A stretch of DNA of 64,000 nucleotides, taken from contig CP136066.1 of NCBI GenBank assembly GCA_032622095.1, positions 182,564,716 to 182,628,715 of the forward strand, in the 5' to 3' direction. Below are positions 35,801 through 50,800 of this stretch, one piece after another. The stretch comes from Siphonodentalium dalli (lineage: Eukaryota > Mollusca > Scaphopoda > Gadilida > Siphonodentaliidae). The notes under the pieces were generated by a model. It was not told where the DNA came from, ran no database searches, and was given only the letters and a program-made list of their open reading frames with translations. Positions within the stretch are counted from its first letter, which is position 1, and every line of letters begins with the position of its first letter. The position numbers and the translations under genes were made by a program.

Positions 35801-38800
35801 CAGTATTTCAAAAGATTGCTGATGACTTCGTTAATCGTTCCATTTCCATCGATGGCATTGTGTACATAGGTAGCGCACGAGGAATCCGAACACTGTTGGA
35901 CTACCTCAGTCGTGAGGATAATGATGGCACAATCAAGGACTTTAATTTCATCTTACCGGACACCATCTCACTAAACCCAGCTCTTCTAAGTTCCGACGAT
36001 GACCAAACACCTATACCATTGGCCCTTGGATCAATCATTTTCAGCCCACCTTACAGAAAAGTCACATCATTTGAAACATATTGGAAGGACATATTTACGA
36101 ATACTACAGTACTCAGGCAACAACTTGGAGGAAATCCATGGTTGTCTAATCTATATAACACCGTTAAAGCCGGTTGCAATATCACATCAAGTACTTCGTG
36201 TGAGCCACTCACTGAAACCGAAATCACGGATAACTTCATACAACATACGTACATAAGATATGCTATAGAGACTACATATGTTATGGCTTACTTGATAAAG
36301 TCTGTACAACAAAAAGTCTGTAATGGTCAACCTACCATGTGTGACGCGATGGTGTCCCTTCCTAAGATCGAACTCATCAATGAGTTGTCAAACATGAGAC
36401 TCGGTATTCCCATGGCAGAACTACCTTTAGAAGAATACGATCAGAGTCAGGAAACAATCATGTTTGCGGATAACGGAGACAGACAGCAGATGGATGACTC
36501 AGTTGGCTATGAAGTTTACAACTTCCAAACATGCGGCTGCATGAGAAAGGTATCGAGGTTTTTTATCTTTATTTTTTTTGGTCAATAGGCTGCACTATTG
36601 CACAGTCGGGTAACGGGAGAGAACTCATAGAACACCATTCGGGCTAAACCTGCATAGGGCATTGTTGTATAGCAAAATCAAAACTACCCCTGTAGTGGCG
36701 TATTTATAAGTAACACAATTGTTCACGTTATGACTAAAGCATGCAATTTTGCACATATGTGCATTAAAAGAGCATTTCGTAATGATATACAATTTTAAAT
36801 GTCGCAATTAACCATCGAATGTGTTATTTGAAATTTCGCATCTACAGTATGTCATCAGACAACGTGTGTTTGGTACAGTTGCGATCAAAATTTTACACTG
36901 GAACCAATCAAAAATTAATGAGGATTTTTTGCGGTTTGTTCAAAAGCATCATGTGATTTCAATGCTTGGTAAGCATATTCCACTTTACAACGATGAGAAC
37001 TATAACGTATCTATGTTGTACATTGGAGTGATTGCATAAGGAGGGCAAAACAAATATCGTTATGCCACACTATGCAGTAATAAACAAAGTTTTGGGTCAA
37101 ATGACTGTGATATACAGTAATGCCTATATAATCGACTCCTTAACCACATCAGAATTATGGGTAACTTTTCAGGATTTAGTTAGGAAATATGGCCTGTTGC
37201 CATTCATCGGATAGCTCTCAGTGAGATGTTTTTTTTAAGTCATCTCATGGGTGTGTTTCTTCTGAATCAGATATTATTTTCTAAAAGTTTAATTTAATAT
37301 GAATTAGTACGTGCAAAGGGTAGCTATTACTTCTCCAGATTGCTGTGGTTAAGGAAACAATTATTTAGGGCATTACTGTAGTGTTCCATATAACGTCTTA
37401 TCGGTTATAAATAGGTTGCTGATATTTGTTAACTATTGACAAATGTTTAACAATTTATATACTAAATATTCATTGGTCTGAAGTTATTCCTTAGTAATTG
37501 TTCAGATATTATGTTTAACAAACGGTCTTAGGCAGGTCATTCATAAATCGTTTGTTGAACTTATTATATGAACATTCATTTCCCTTCAATAACTATAACT
37601 CCTTCTCTACGTATATAATCCACTGTTTGCTTATTTTATCACGAACCCTCCAGATGAATAACAGACCATCCCAATGTATACTTCTATAACTAAGTGGGAG
37701 AAATAATTTAGTATATAAAGTGTTAATGAGTGGTGTCGCCATTATACGTCACACGTCATATACCGTCATTCAATAGCACGCCCTGCTAAGTTGCCAGTGG
37801 ATCTTACTAATTTAGTATTTGGAACAGAAATAGAATCTATCACCAACATCCTTTCAGCACAGTTGAGTTATTTTATCCATAATGTTTGTTGGTCATGATT
37901 GCCCATTGTGGAAATGGTATCGATTCGATAATAATCAAGACTGTTATCGGTACAATATAAACACCGGGATGTCCTTTGTAACATGGTCCATATGACAAAG
38001 CATTTTCTCATGTGTTTGGCCATGAAAAAAGAAAGGAATTGTCGGGATAACTTGGTTATAAATTAAAAAAAAAACCGGATTGTTTTATATGAATCACGTG
38101 TATAAGTGACAATGAATACTTGAGGTAAGTGGGAATATCGATGAAATACTTATTTTTTATCATTGATTTATCCAAATTGGCAGTACGCAACGTCCTGTTC
38201 ACACATATATGCTATGCGTCGACTCCAATTGGAGGAATCAATCAATCAATCTCCATCGCTGTTGCTGCGTATAGATGTGCTACTCTCTCTTCTTCTTTTT
38301 TATAACAAATACATGTCATTATATACTGGAAAGAAAACTTTGAAATAAATCTTCAAATGTTTGCTTGATGCCCAGTCATAATGGTACATACAACATTTGG
38401 ATTGATTTTATACGCTATTTTGAAAAAATGTCGTATTATGTAATCAGTCTGTCCGTCCGTCCGTCGTTGACATGTTTTGTTTCCGATCGATAACTCCAGT
38501 CTCTATCATTTTATCTGAACAAAAGTTGGTATGTGTATTTCTCAGCTAAAATTACAGGCCAAGTTTGAATATGCGTTCCGTCCAATTATTTTTTACATGA
38601 CTTACAACCCCTTTTCGACTTAGAATTTGACCGATTTCATAACATTTCGGTTTCCGACTGATAACTCCTGTGATGATTATTTGATTTGATCCAAAGCTGG
38701 TATGTCTGTTTCCCAGCCAAAACTACAGACCAATTTCTGTCCAATCATTTTCACATGAGTTACAGACATTTGTTCGACTTGAATTTGACCGCATTTTGGC

Positions 38801-41800
38801 ATTAAATTAGAGGTATATCAGATATTATTTGTAAGCTAAAATTATTATTTTATTTTGCGGTAGTACAATTCGAAATGGCACGCTCTATTGAATGCTCTTG
38901 TTTATTGATGATACGTGTACAATTATTGCAAAACTGATCCCAGAGCTGACGTATTAATTCTAGCCGCGTTATGCGACCATGTGAACCCTTTTGCCACACG
39001 ATGTGTGTTCATTCCCCTCTAGATTTGCATGGTTATTCCATTGCGGAATGTGTCGTCAGCACATATACATATATATGACATATATACATGAAGTTTAAAT
39101 GCTTTTGGGAAACGGAGTGGATGTAAGGGTTTGCGTTCGGTTGACAATCACCCCAATACACACCTGTACCAACATGTTGCCAAATGTAACTGGCATTGGA
39201 AGTGAGTGCCAACATGTTATAAGCAAGATTGAAGATGTACCAAAAGTAGAATAATTCTTGCTATAGTATTTTGATGTATGTGGGATACACTCGTATGGCG
39301 ATGTTAGCGTCAACACCACGAATGAGTGACACCATATGTTTGTTTATCATACAACTCATAATGATACAATATAATGACTTCAAATAATCATCTGATAAAA
39401 GGATACAAGAAAAAATAATTCAACCTGTAGTCACATCGAGAAATTCAGACTTGGTGAGATCTATTACTCAGGCACTCGATCCATACTTTTGCCAATTACT
39501 GACCGGGCGCACAGCTATATTATATCACATTTTGCATGTATTATATTACTTATAGGTATAGTGAATAAATAGCTAATGGTATTAAGTGATATTACTATCA
39601 ACTTTAGTGCAAAACACAAAACTGCATATGATCGCAACTGTAGCCAACAAAAATATCATGGCCACTAACTAATTACAAATAAAATCAGTCGGAGTTCCAT
39701 GTCTAGTTCGAGAAATTTCAATTATAGCAGATTATCACATGCCAAATCAAAATTGCGAAGATCTCTATTTGGGGTTTGGCCGCAACTGTAGCCATAACAG
39801 TTAATTTATATAAACATTTACCGTTAATCTTGTTCGTTCGACCAAATAATTATATGACCATTGTCTTTGGGTCCCCATTGAATAACACTCTGAACACTTT
39901 GGAATTTCCAACAAAACCAAGATGGTCGCCAAAACATGCACACAGATCACGCTATAAATGTAAATAATCAAAGGACATTTTCAGAAATATTAACAAATTG
40001 TTCAGATTCCAGCTATTACTCGTGATACCATCCTAATAAAAGTTATTTTTGTTTTTGAAAATTTGGCTGGTACGGGAAATTTCTATTTCTATTGGAAAAA
40101 TCAAGATGGCATCCGATTGAAAGTGACTCCCTATACAAAAATTAAGGTATATGGCACCCTAAACGTGTGCAAAGTTTAATGCTTTAGTCACAAATTGAAC
40201 AATTGCCTTGAATTTTTTTCTTAATATGTTGCTCTACTTTTATTAGCCGATACTTGATTTATAGTACATGAGTTACAGGACGACCTCTGCACCCCAAGAA
40301 CTCAGTTGATCTATCTGAAAGTTCAGTTACAAGTAGACGGGGATAAATAAGTAACAAATTCGACTCTATACATGCAGCTGGCGATGTCAGTACCCTGACA
40401 GTACATTATAGACTGTTGTTGATTACAAGTAAGTGGCCAGTGCACTGGTAGTGTACTGTCAACTGGAATACTAAATAAGACATAACTTACACAAAATGCA
40501 TGTCATATGGATATCATGGCGTGTTTCTTCAACATATATTTGTTGTATATGGTATATATATGTATTACATAATTAACCCACAAAAACAACTTCATAATTA
40601 TTGGTACGACACACGTGTAATATTAGCGCGTGCGATGACGTCACGCCATTATTTAAATAACTTGCGATTGCTGAAGTTTATGATTGTTGTTTTCGTCGAA
40701 TACTTCGCGTTTATTTGATCATGTGATAAAATGTATCTCAAACTCGTTCTATTTTATACGTAATTTATCAACCTAGTGCACTAAATTCCATTTGAGCGTC
40801 GATAAACCTCGGCTCAAATCGAAGTTAGTGAACTCGGTTGATAAATTCCGTATAAAATAGAAACTCATGTGAGATCCTCTTTATATTACTATGACACGAG
40901 ACTCAGAAATGTCATCCTTTATTCAGCGTTTTCATTTATTGCGTCAGAAAATTCCTGATTTTCCCATAATCTTGCCGTCGATCGATTAGTATACCTAAAT
41001 ATGCGTAGATCATTTCAATTTATATAAGTGGCGATAAGTATAGTATTCGTATAGGAACTATATAAGGTGGAGTTGTACCCCGGCTATACTTTGGACTGAG
41101 TTTTCGCTTATTTCCGCAGCTGAAACCCACATGTATTTGGATACCTGTGTAGATGAAGTGTTCACTGGAATCTGACTTATTGCAACACAAGATACCGTTT
41201 TCCTTAATCTTTTTTATAGGGTAAACACATACGCAAACAAACAACAATGAAACATTGAAGCAGAACCACATGTGCATGGTCAAATAAGCAATATCTTTTG
41301 CGAAATCAAATGGTTTTCGACACATGGTTAAAATTGAATAATGAGTTCATGCAACACGGGATTATAAATGCGCCCCAAGAACACGGTGGGTTTTTTTTGT
41401 CTTCTATCTGTAACATTTTTGATCCCGGCGTTTGATTCCGGCGTGATAACATTTGGTTATGCTAATATCATTTTATTGTTTCTTGTTGATGTTTAGTATA
41501 TTGTTTATAAACAAAAAGGCCCAGTGTAAGAACGTAAAGGAATATGTACATGTTTTCAAATTTCGGTCGCCATTTTAGTGCCATGTACGAAAGGATTGTT
41601 TCGAACGATTCACATTAAAAATTGAATCAAACCTAATACCATTAGCATAAAGGAATGACGTATAGGTGCCAACAAGTAAATCAGATTAATTACGCTTGAA
41701 TGAAAATACATTTACATACGATGGCATTGCATTGAAGAATGTGTATTTATCACCAGTAAATGTGAATTTTGCATGGAGTAGGAATTTTATTTCAGAAACA

Positions 41801-44800
41801 TACAGCTGCTAAAATGTTTAACATTTGTACTGATTTATGCTGTTAACAGGTAGCAGAATACAGAGGAAATAAACTGTACCTGGACCAACAAACACAACTG
41901 ACGGCATATAACACTGCGGGCAATGTTCTACTACCACTATCTTCATATCCTGCGGCACAGTGTCCCGCCCAAAATCTGTGTAAGAAGTGCATGAACGACG
42001 ACCTTGCATCAGAATACTACCACAGAGACGGAGATCTCCTTGTTGTGGGGATTACACCAGTTTACCTATCGCACCGCGATAAATGTGGCGAAATGTACGT
42101 TGCAACCGGAGCTCAGATGGTTGAAGCATTCACTTATGCCTTCGATGTTGTCCAGTCTCGAATTGGAGAATATTCAACGCTATTTCCTGACAAGAAAATA
42201 GGATTTGTGGTTATCAATAGTTGCAATAGTGGACTTATTGTTCAAGAGAGAGTTTTTAGTTTGATAAATGGCCAGTCACCGTTGGGTGATATCAGACACA
42301 AGATTATCGGTTTTGTCGGAGGGTTTGGAAGCAGTATAAGCCTGGCTATGTCCAGGATTCTGACTAGTAGAAAGTTAGTGCAAATAGCTTACGCGTCTAC
42401 CAGCGCTGCTTTGAGTGACAGAGAGCAACATCCTTATTTCATGCGTGTGTGTACCCCCGACGACAAGCAAGCAGAAGCAATTATTCAGATTGTTAGCGCA
42501 ATCGGAGCGGATTACATCCAAATTGTGTACCATGATGAGGCGTATGGTCAAGGGGGATATCAGTCTATACTGAAAGCTATCGATGTCATGGGAGTCGGGA
42601 TATGTATAGCACAAAGTATCCCCGTCATCGAAGGAGCAAACTTCGTCGAAGTCATTGAAAAGCTGAGGACATATGGACAGGCTAAAGTCATTATATTGTT
42701 TCTGCGCGCGAGTTTTATGACTACCGCTCTCGGACAACTCAACGACGCGGTCAGACCAGGCGAGTTCATGTTTCTTGGGTCTGAAGGTTGGGCGAAGAGG
42801 GATGAGAACATTAGAAATAGACCTAATATTCAAGGAGCAATATCCATTAGCTTAGAACTTGCTCACGATTCACAGTTCGACCAATACCTCCGGGATTTGA
42901 AGGCCAAATTTGTTAACGAAAATCCTTGGAGGCAAACTATGATGGAATATATCCTTGACTGTTATTTTCCACAAAGTTTTGATAAAACAAAAGGCAAGGC
43001 ATGCACTGATACCTACTCATTATTACGTGATTCGAGATATAAGCAGGATCCATGGGCCCCATTTATAATAAGAGGGCTCCAGTCCTTGTTGATCGGTGTG
43101 GATGCATCTATAAAGAAGTACTGTCAGTCCGGCGATTTCTGTCCAGAAATAAGTGAAGATCCAACAAATATTGTTGACGCGATAAAGAACGTGACATTCG
43201 ATTTGTTCGCAACGGGGGAATGGATAAGGATGTTTGATGATAATGGTGATGGCAACGTGGGATACAAAATCTACAATGTCCAGGAGGATGAAGACGGAAA
43301 AATGGTGTATCACTCAGTAAGTATATAAGTATTAAGACATACAACCATTGGCCTACACAGGGGTGGTTATGTTGTGATACCTTCCAGACATTTATTTTAA
43401 TTTAAGTCAACCCAAAATGGCTGCCACTATCTACATAACAGCTACCGTGCGTGCATATATTCAAATTATGCATATATAGCCGTTTATCTGCATGCTTCAA
43501 GTGAATGCAAGGTATTACTTTGGCCAGGTGCTAGTTTTGTGAAACAAGATGGGAAATATTATTATGCCCCGATCCTCCGAAGAAGGATTTGGGGTTTATG
43601 TCCGTAACAAACGACAACTTTTAGATAACTTTGGTATTCCAGTAGATCAGCATTTTTCAAAGGATCTCCACATAATGCAAGTTTTGTCCGCACTTTTTGC
43701 CCAGAGTTATTGCCCTTTGTTGGACGTCAACGCGTCCATAACAGATGGTATGTTGTGGATGTTTTTATTACTGGATTTCGTTGTCCTTTGGTATGGTAAT
43801 AGCACATGTTGGGGAAAGGATATCCACATACTACGGGTTTCGTCCATTAATTTTTTACCAGAATTACTGCCCTTGATTGACATGGAAATTTGTGCAGTGT
43901 GTCCGAAAGATTATTTCAGCTTGTAACTCGTGTGTTAATTGTCAGATTTCGTTGTCCCGTGGCATGGTGATAGCACAGGTTGATGGAAAGGATACCCACA
44001 TATTACGGTTTTCGTCCATTATTTTTACCAGAGTAACGGCCCTTGTTTGACTTGGAAATCTGTGAATTGAGGAATCGGGGGTGTATAATGGAGACCTTCG
44101 TCCGTCCTTCATTGTGCATGCTTTGTCAGCACTTTTTTTCCAGAGTTATGAACCAGGGTTTAACTGACAGAAATGCCCCCAACATTACTTCATGTGCTCT
44201 CCAAATATAGCCTATAGGGAGCGTACGGTCGGGGACATTGGCCCACGCTTGGTGTTGTCCTTGTTATGCGTTTTCAATGGTAAGCTATAACAATTTTTCG
44301 GGTTCTTGTCAGAATAAAATGGAATACAATTTCACAGTTTTGTTTCCGCCACCCAATTGACGATTCTGATAAAAAAAAGTGTAGCATAACACATTTCACT
44401 TTTCATCTCGCAACCATACTTAATAATTCCGCTAGTACCGATAAACTTAAATAATAATTGTTGATAACTTATAGTTAAAATCATAATTACGCAAACACTA
44501 GTATTGCGTCAATTTTATAATTACACGTAGACATTTGTTCGGTATTGAACCAACATGAAGTACTTAGATGTACATGTAAGCATGTTCAAAGTACTTAGAT
44601 GTAAGCATGTTCAAATAATCACACACTCTCCACCTGAAAACAATTAGCGACCGTTGGAAGCAGTTCACAATGACATGGTTTTCACTAACGTTTCCGATAT
44701 TCATATAAGAAATGAACGGCGGTTCTGGGAGAATCCTACGAAAGAAAAGAATGTTATCTTTAGAAAATCAACTATTACTGAAAAAAGTTAGTATTTTTAT

Positions 44801-47800
44801 CAAATTGACATCAAGAACATTAAAATATGACTGAGCCGATTATTCCAAATTTAAAAACTTGTGATTAGGTACATTATTTATATTAGAGAATAATTATTGC
44901 AGTCAAAATATGATGATAATGATATTATAAAGATTTAAATTATAATATAATTATATATATATAAGATATTATAATACATATTATGATATATCTATACATT
45001 TATCATATTATATATTAATATATGTATGATTGTGTGACAATTGTTTTTTTGTGTGACCTATTGTAAATATTGTATATATGTTATAGCATGTTTCGCCTTA
45101 ATTGACGACTTTGCAATAAACAATCAATTTCAATGTGGTCTTGGGAGTTTGACCGTTCGTGCAGTTTGCTGAAATTGTCTAGCGGTCAAAACCCATGATC
45201 ACGTTGATACTGCCGTTCACGGGCTATATTTACATACCGGAATAATTAATTGTAAGATTTGTTATCATTTAGAATGTTTTAAACAGGTCGGCTTTGGTGC
45301 TATCGTGTTTAGCTTTGCCGAAATGCGAAATTAACCTAAACGGTGGGTTCTCTAAGTTCACCTGTAATATAATTGTAAATAATGAAAGTGGGTCAAACGT
45401 ACATAGTCAAACACTTTCGCTTTGCACAATGCCATGGCGAGGAGAACATATTGAAAACAGATTTTTTGTACTTGTTGAACACATGGTAAGAATAACCATT
45501 AATAACATTTAGTGACAATATCACTGAACTTCGTGAATGTCTCTTTACAGAAAGAATTAAAATAACATGATTGCGATCATTGTTGTTGTCAGCTGGTTGT
45601 GGTGAACAGCTGACTGATGCAATAGTCACCCTCGTCAAATCTAAACTAGCGAGGATGTCCGATTGCTAACAGCTGCTGATAAATTCACATTTAGATAGTG
45701 GAGTCATTTTTTATAAACAGTCCATTGATTTGTGTATTTGGTTTGGTTACTGCTTCCAAATGGAATTACAGTGGTTTTAAAGGACGCTTGCAGTTGCTCG
45801 TCAAACCGTGGGCTAATATGATTGCAGCCTGTGGATTCTTCCCCGGCATGTTGAGAGATTTCGATGTGGGATATATCCGTAGTAGGTGTCATTTGCTTTG
45901 ATTCGAATGTTGGTAATGCTTTACATGCAGGAATTTCATTAGGAGTTTCACTGATGACCAAATTGTTTATTTCTGCGATTGCGGAAGACATTGACGCTGC
46001 TGGTTTTGTTTGAGCATATCACCGCTCTGTCGATGTTAGGTGCTCATGGGTTTCATCCGCATTGTTACTCAAACTGCTATTTCCTAATTCTGCAAGCGAA
46101 TCAATTAACCCTTCCATTTACTGCAGCTTCCTGATTTTTCGCGTAAACCCTGTGCCAATGCATTCTCTTATATGTGCGACATCGCTTCGCATATATGAGA
46201 GAGTGTAATGGCCTAACAGTTTTTATATCAATTTTTATAATTGTTGAAAAATGTAAGAAAAAAATGATAATAGTTGTTAAAGAATATAAGAAATAAAGAT
46301 AAAAAATGATAACAATTATTAAAGAATGTAAGAAAATTTTATAAAAATTGCTAAAGAATGTAAGAAAAAAATGATAAAATGAAAAAATTGTTCAAGAATA
46401 TGAGAAGGATAAAAATGATAAAAATTGCTAAAGAATGTAAGAAAATCTGATACAAAATTGTTAGGCCGTATATAAAGAGAATGCATTGGCACATGGTCTT
46501 TAATGTTGCGCCAGCGCAGCTGGCGTCATGAAAGTGTTAATTGTTGCTTTTGCTTTTACTTGAATTCCCGATTGTAACACAGGATATATGATTCATTTCT
46601 ATGCTCGATCTTGATTAATTGATTGATTGATTTGGGTTTTAATGTCGCTTTCAGCAACTAATGCCATATCACGACATTGCCAGTTTTAGTATAAGAAAAT
46701 GTTCTGGCTTACAAGGTCACTGTGAATATTGTTAGGCCAATTTATTATATGTAGGCGACTCGCACATAAAAGGGAATGCATTGGTACAGGGATTTCGCAA
46801 AATGTCAGGAAGTACAGTCAAATTTAAGGAAGGGTTAACAGTTTGTACAGTTAGCTAGATTTGACTTAACTGTCGAAACGCTATATCGCGTCCGGTTGTC
46901 CCTTAATCAGATAGTCTTGTTCCCCAATCAACAAAATTGCTGAGAAAACATAAAACACCCAATGGTGATCGCCCATCTGATAAGAAGATAATGTAGTGCA
47001 AGAAGAATAAGAACGCCACATTGGGCTTTTCCCACATTTACAAATAAAATTGTTTATTCTCGTCACGTAAAGCGTATTTAGGTACAGATATCATGTATGT
47101 ATATTATATATACACATTATTATAGTATTGTTCGATACCGGCCAAATCCGTCACTTTATCAAACACGAGATTTATCATGTTAACAAAGATAGCGGTTTCA
47201 AATGTTTTCTCATCTCTTGCTCGGTGTTATGGCAATACATGTGTGCATTGCCAGTTTTGTATTAATGCCCATGGTTTTCCTCACAGATCGCCATTATTTT
47301 GAAAGTTATCTTTACAACGGAAATGAGAAACGATAACAACCCTTAACATAAACTCTAAAACAATTACATACATTGTTCTCGAGCATTGCCATTTATTGTT
47401 TTTGTCACCATGAATGATCGAGCATTGATTTATACTTAAGAGTAAATTGTCAGTTTATAAATTATAGTGAGTTACATTTAGTACGAATAGTGATGGGCTC
47501 TGTAAAATGAATGGAAAGAGAAGTTGTTATACATGCATGTCTCTTTCAGATCGGACAATGGACTGTAAACGACAAATATTTAAACATGCGCGAGGAGTTA
47601 ATAGTGTATCCAGGAGGGTCGAAGACCTTTGTTTCAAACTGCAAAGACAAAAGTACATCGACGTCCGAGTCAGAATCGTGAGTACACAGTTACTTCGCGC
47701 TGAGTTTGTGTCATATGTTTAGTAAAAGTAAAAAGAAGTGGTATATTAAGCGCGCTATTTTCCCGTCAAATATCGGAATAATATTGCAAGCGGAAGTGCG

Positions 47801-50800
47801 CCTCTTGCGATATTATTGCAATATTTTGCGCTTAGTATCTCAATATTTCTTGCTTAATATTGCGCTCAAAATTGTGAAATTTAAAGCAAATGATTGCTTC
47901 TTAAATATTGTTCATTGCATAAATAGAGCCAATGTTTTAGATTTGAATATAATTATAGTTTTAAATGGTATATGTACACTATATGCACAGTATTTATCTA
48001 ATATTGGGTCTGTATGAAATTTTGCGCGTCTATTTTCGCAATATGTTGCGCTCAATATCGCAATAATAAGCGCGACAGATTTTTGGTATTGCGCTATAAT
48101 CGCGCCTTTTTCGAAATTAAGCGCACTCAATATCGCAATAAAGGCGCGCCTCAATATTCCATTTCATCTGACTGGTACTGTATCTGCCTTGTTATGATCA
48201 GTTTGATTTGTTATGCGTATTGTCGTTTCCGTGGCCAATCATATTGTAGCCACGAATGTGTCTGTTTCATTAGTGGATGATACACTCCATATAGAGGACT
48301 AATTTCCACTGCACGCAGAACACACGGAGCTCCGTAAGCAACTGGCAATTGTTTTTATATTTCGATATTGTGCAATATGTATATTGTATACGGACGACGG
48401 AAAACTGTTTGTTCGTGGAGTTATTCCTCTTTCTTTACTTATAAAAAAATTGACTGTTTTGAATATGGATTATAATCGACTCCTTCAATAATTGAAACTT
48501 TAGAATATTGTTACCCATATATTGCTAATGTGCAACATTTATACGGATGACAGAAAAACAACGATTTTCACAGAGTTATTCCACTTTCTTGACTCAGAAA
48601 ACGTTTTACCATTCTAATGTTCAATTTGTTTAAATGATTTTTACCAAAGATTTTTTTTTCGGAAAAAGCAAACCTCCTAAGAAAGTAAATTTATTTCGGG
48701 GGACGTGTGGTCGGAGACATGTTATTTCAACTTATTACTGACAATTGCATATGTGGTCTTCTTTCGTTTCAGCGATGTCTATCGTCATGCAACCTATGTT
48801 TTTGTCGGTTTGTTTGGTATCCTGGTGATCATACTGATTATTTTAATCATTACATGTCGAAGAAAAATCCGCATAATAAGTGAGTATAGTATCCAGAGAA
48901 ACTTTCATATCTTGAAATATAGTTTGCATGTTATAATTTTTAACTCTCATTTATATGGATTTTGACCAACTCGGATCTATTCCACGTGAAGCTATGCATG
49001 TCAAATCTTGTAAGTCAGTGTTGGAGTTTAACACCCGAACATATCAGAACTTTCGGACAGCACATGGTGCGACAACGAATCCAGAAATAAAATCGAATAC
49101 GTTACTTCACAGTTCTACCCAAATATGCGAGGAATGTATAACTCCACATGCTTTGGCAGAAGCACTTCATATATGTCATGTATCTAAAATACGCAATTTA
49201 GAGGATAACCTGTCGCCGGAATATCTGAATAGCTCTCGGAAAGAATTAAAATGCGTTCAACAAGGATAATAAGGAATGGGATGAATAAATTAAGAACTTC
49301 GTTGTTTCAAAGAAAATATCTGGTTACCTTTTAAAGACAATATGCATGTCAACTTATCGACTTGACAAGTGAGTACTCGGTCATTATCCAATCTGGAAGA
49401 ATGGGGCAATCATCTACTATTGCCGATAATTCCAACCACTGTGGAGCTCCGTGGTCCAGTGGTTAGCGTGGGGACTTGTATTCGCTGTAAGCACATCGAT
49501 ATGGGTTCGCAGAGCGTCGCCGGTCATTGAGTCTTCACACAGCAGTGTCTTGGCCGCTTTAAGCGACATGCAAATAGTCGGATTGCTCGCCGTTCCAAAA
49601 CGTCGACAAGTTGTGACCCTTTAGCAAGGTCGCTCTAGTTGTGTCGGTTTCGCGTCACTCATGCGTTAAACGAGTACCAGTCAGCGTGTCGTACTGATGA
49701 GTGTCGGAGCATGTTCTGATCAAACTAGAGCAGCGCCTGCAATGGCTGCAGTCGGTTCATTGGTTGGCTTATACAAATGACTGGGGTAATATTGTGCCAA
49801 GCGTGTTAGAGCAAGTAATTGTTAATTGCTATATAAAACTGTCATTAGTATTGTTATTGATAGTATCATTTCAAAAATAAAAGATTAAGTTAGTACGCGC
49901 ATGCAGTTGCAAATATTTACTTCTATACTCGGGACAAATTAATCGTGATAAACAAATACTAATAATTCCGAAAAGGTGAGATTGTGCTTATAATCCATGT
50001 ATAAGACTGGAGTTTTGTAATGCCCATGTGGGTATAATATTTATGAGAATTATCACTATTCTTTCGGATTGAGTACTCTCTATTCTCTTCACTTGAACAT
50101 ATGCAACGCCGGGTTACCATGCTGGTGTGCATAACAGTTGGTGTATCGCGATTGCTGTTCAATAACATATGTAGGTGGGTAGTGGAAGAGGGTTTTTCTC
50201 GTCAATTTGGCCAGAAATACGTCTAATTGTGTCAAATAACAACTAATATGCCAATACCAATTTAATAGATATCGTTTCTAAATAAAAGAATGTGTTTTTC
50301 GATTTTATAACGAATATTGAACACCCAATTATTTACCAACGAAACAATAAATGTCACGTTGGGGTTTTTTTCTTCAAGAAATTAATTCTAACTTATTGTA
50401 TAAGTTTTTCAAAATTAGACACATTTCGAATAATGGACTACGAGAGATATTCATTACAAATAGGGTACAACGTCACTAGAATTTGTGTTCTTTCTATTCG
50501 TTGTCGTTTCTCCCTATTCGTTATTACGTTTACCCAATATATACCAGAGCGCACCAGTCATACTTCCTTTATAACTCTGTCGCAGGCTGGGTACTAGTCT
50601 GTTATTCTATATATAGCATGGGGATTTCCATCAACAATCGCGAAACCTGACCACTCCAAAGTCAAATTGTCTATGTGCTTTGAGAAAAATTCCCGCACTA
50701 AAACATAATGACAGAATGGAAAATCAAAATTGCAAATTAGATCTATTGTGTTTTGACTTGCCGTGCGAGTTGTGACAATGTCGTACACGTGCGTTTCGAA

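Larger units (their letters stand above)
43317..47549 (+). other. Intron 5 (4.2 kb)
   Basis: Holds a degenerate tandem repeat at 43560-44160 (phrase AGTTATTGCCCTTTG style), an AT-only palindromic tract at 44930-45025, an antisense open relic at 45702-46105 and a double-hairpin MITE at 46109-46834. No receptor exon is required. Confidence 0.5.

Noticed and set aside
42375-42833. 152-codon minus-strand frame and other frames over exon 5
   Set aside because: Antisense shadow of the VFT2 exon.
43549-43926. 125-codon + strand frame
   Set aside because: Lies in a degenerate tandem repeat; the next unit is out of frame and has stops.
45273-45485. A 213-bp phase-0 open block with GTAAGA donor and ATTTAG acceptor in intron 5, a possible cassette exon
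   Set aside because: Exon 5 joins directly to exon 6 to complete the VFT fold (YHS then IGQWTV). Inserting 71 residues there would break the last strand, and the peptide has no recognisable feature. Kept only as an unlikely alternative.
49441-49515. Functional tRNA gene
   Set aside because: A and B boxes are present but stems do not pair and it continues into a SINE body.
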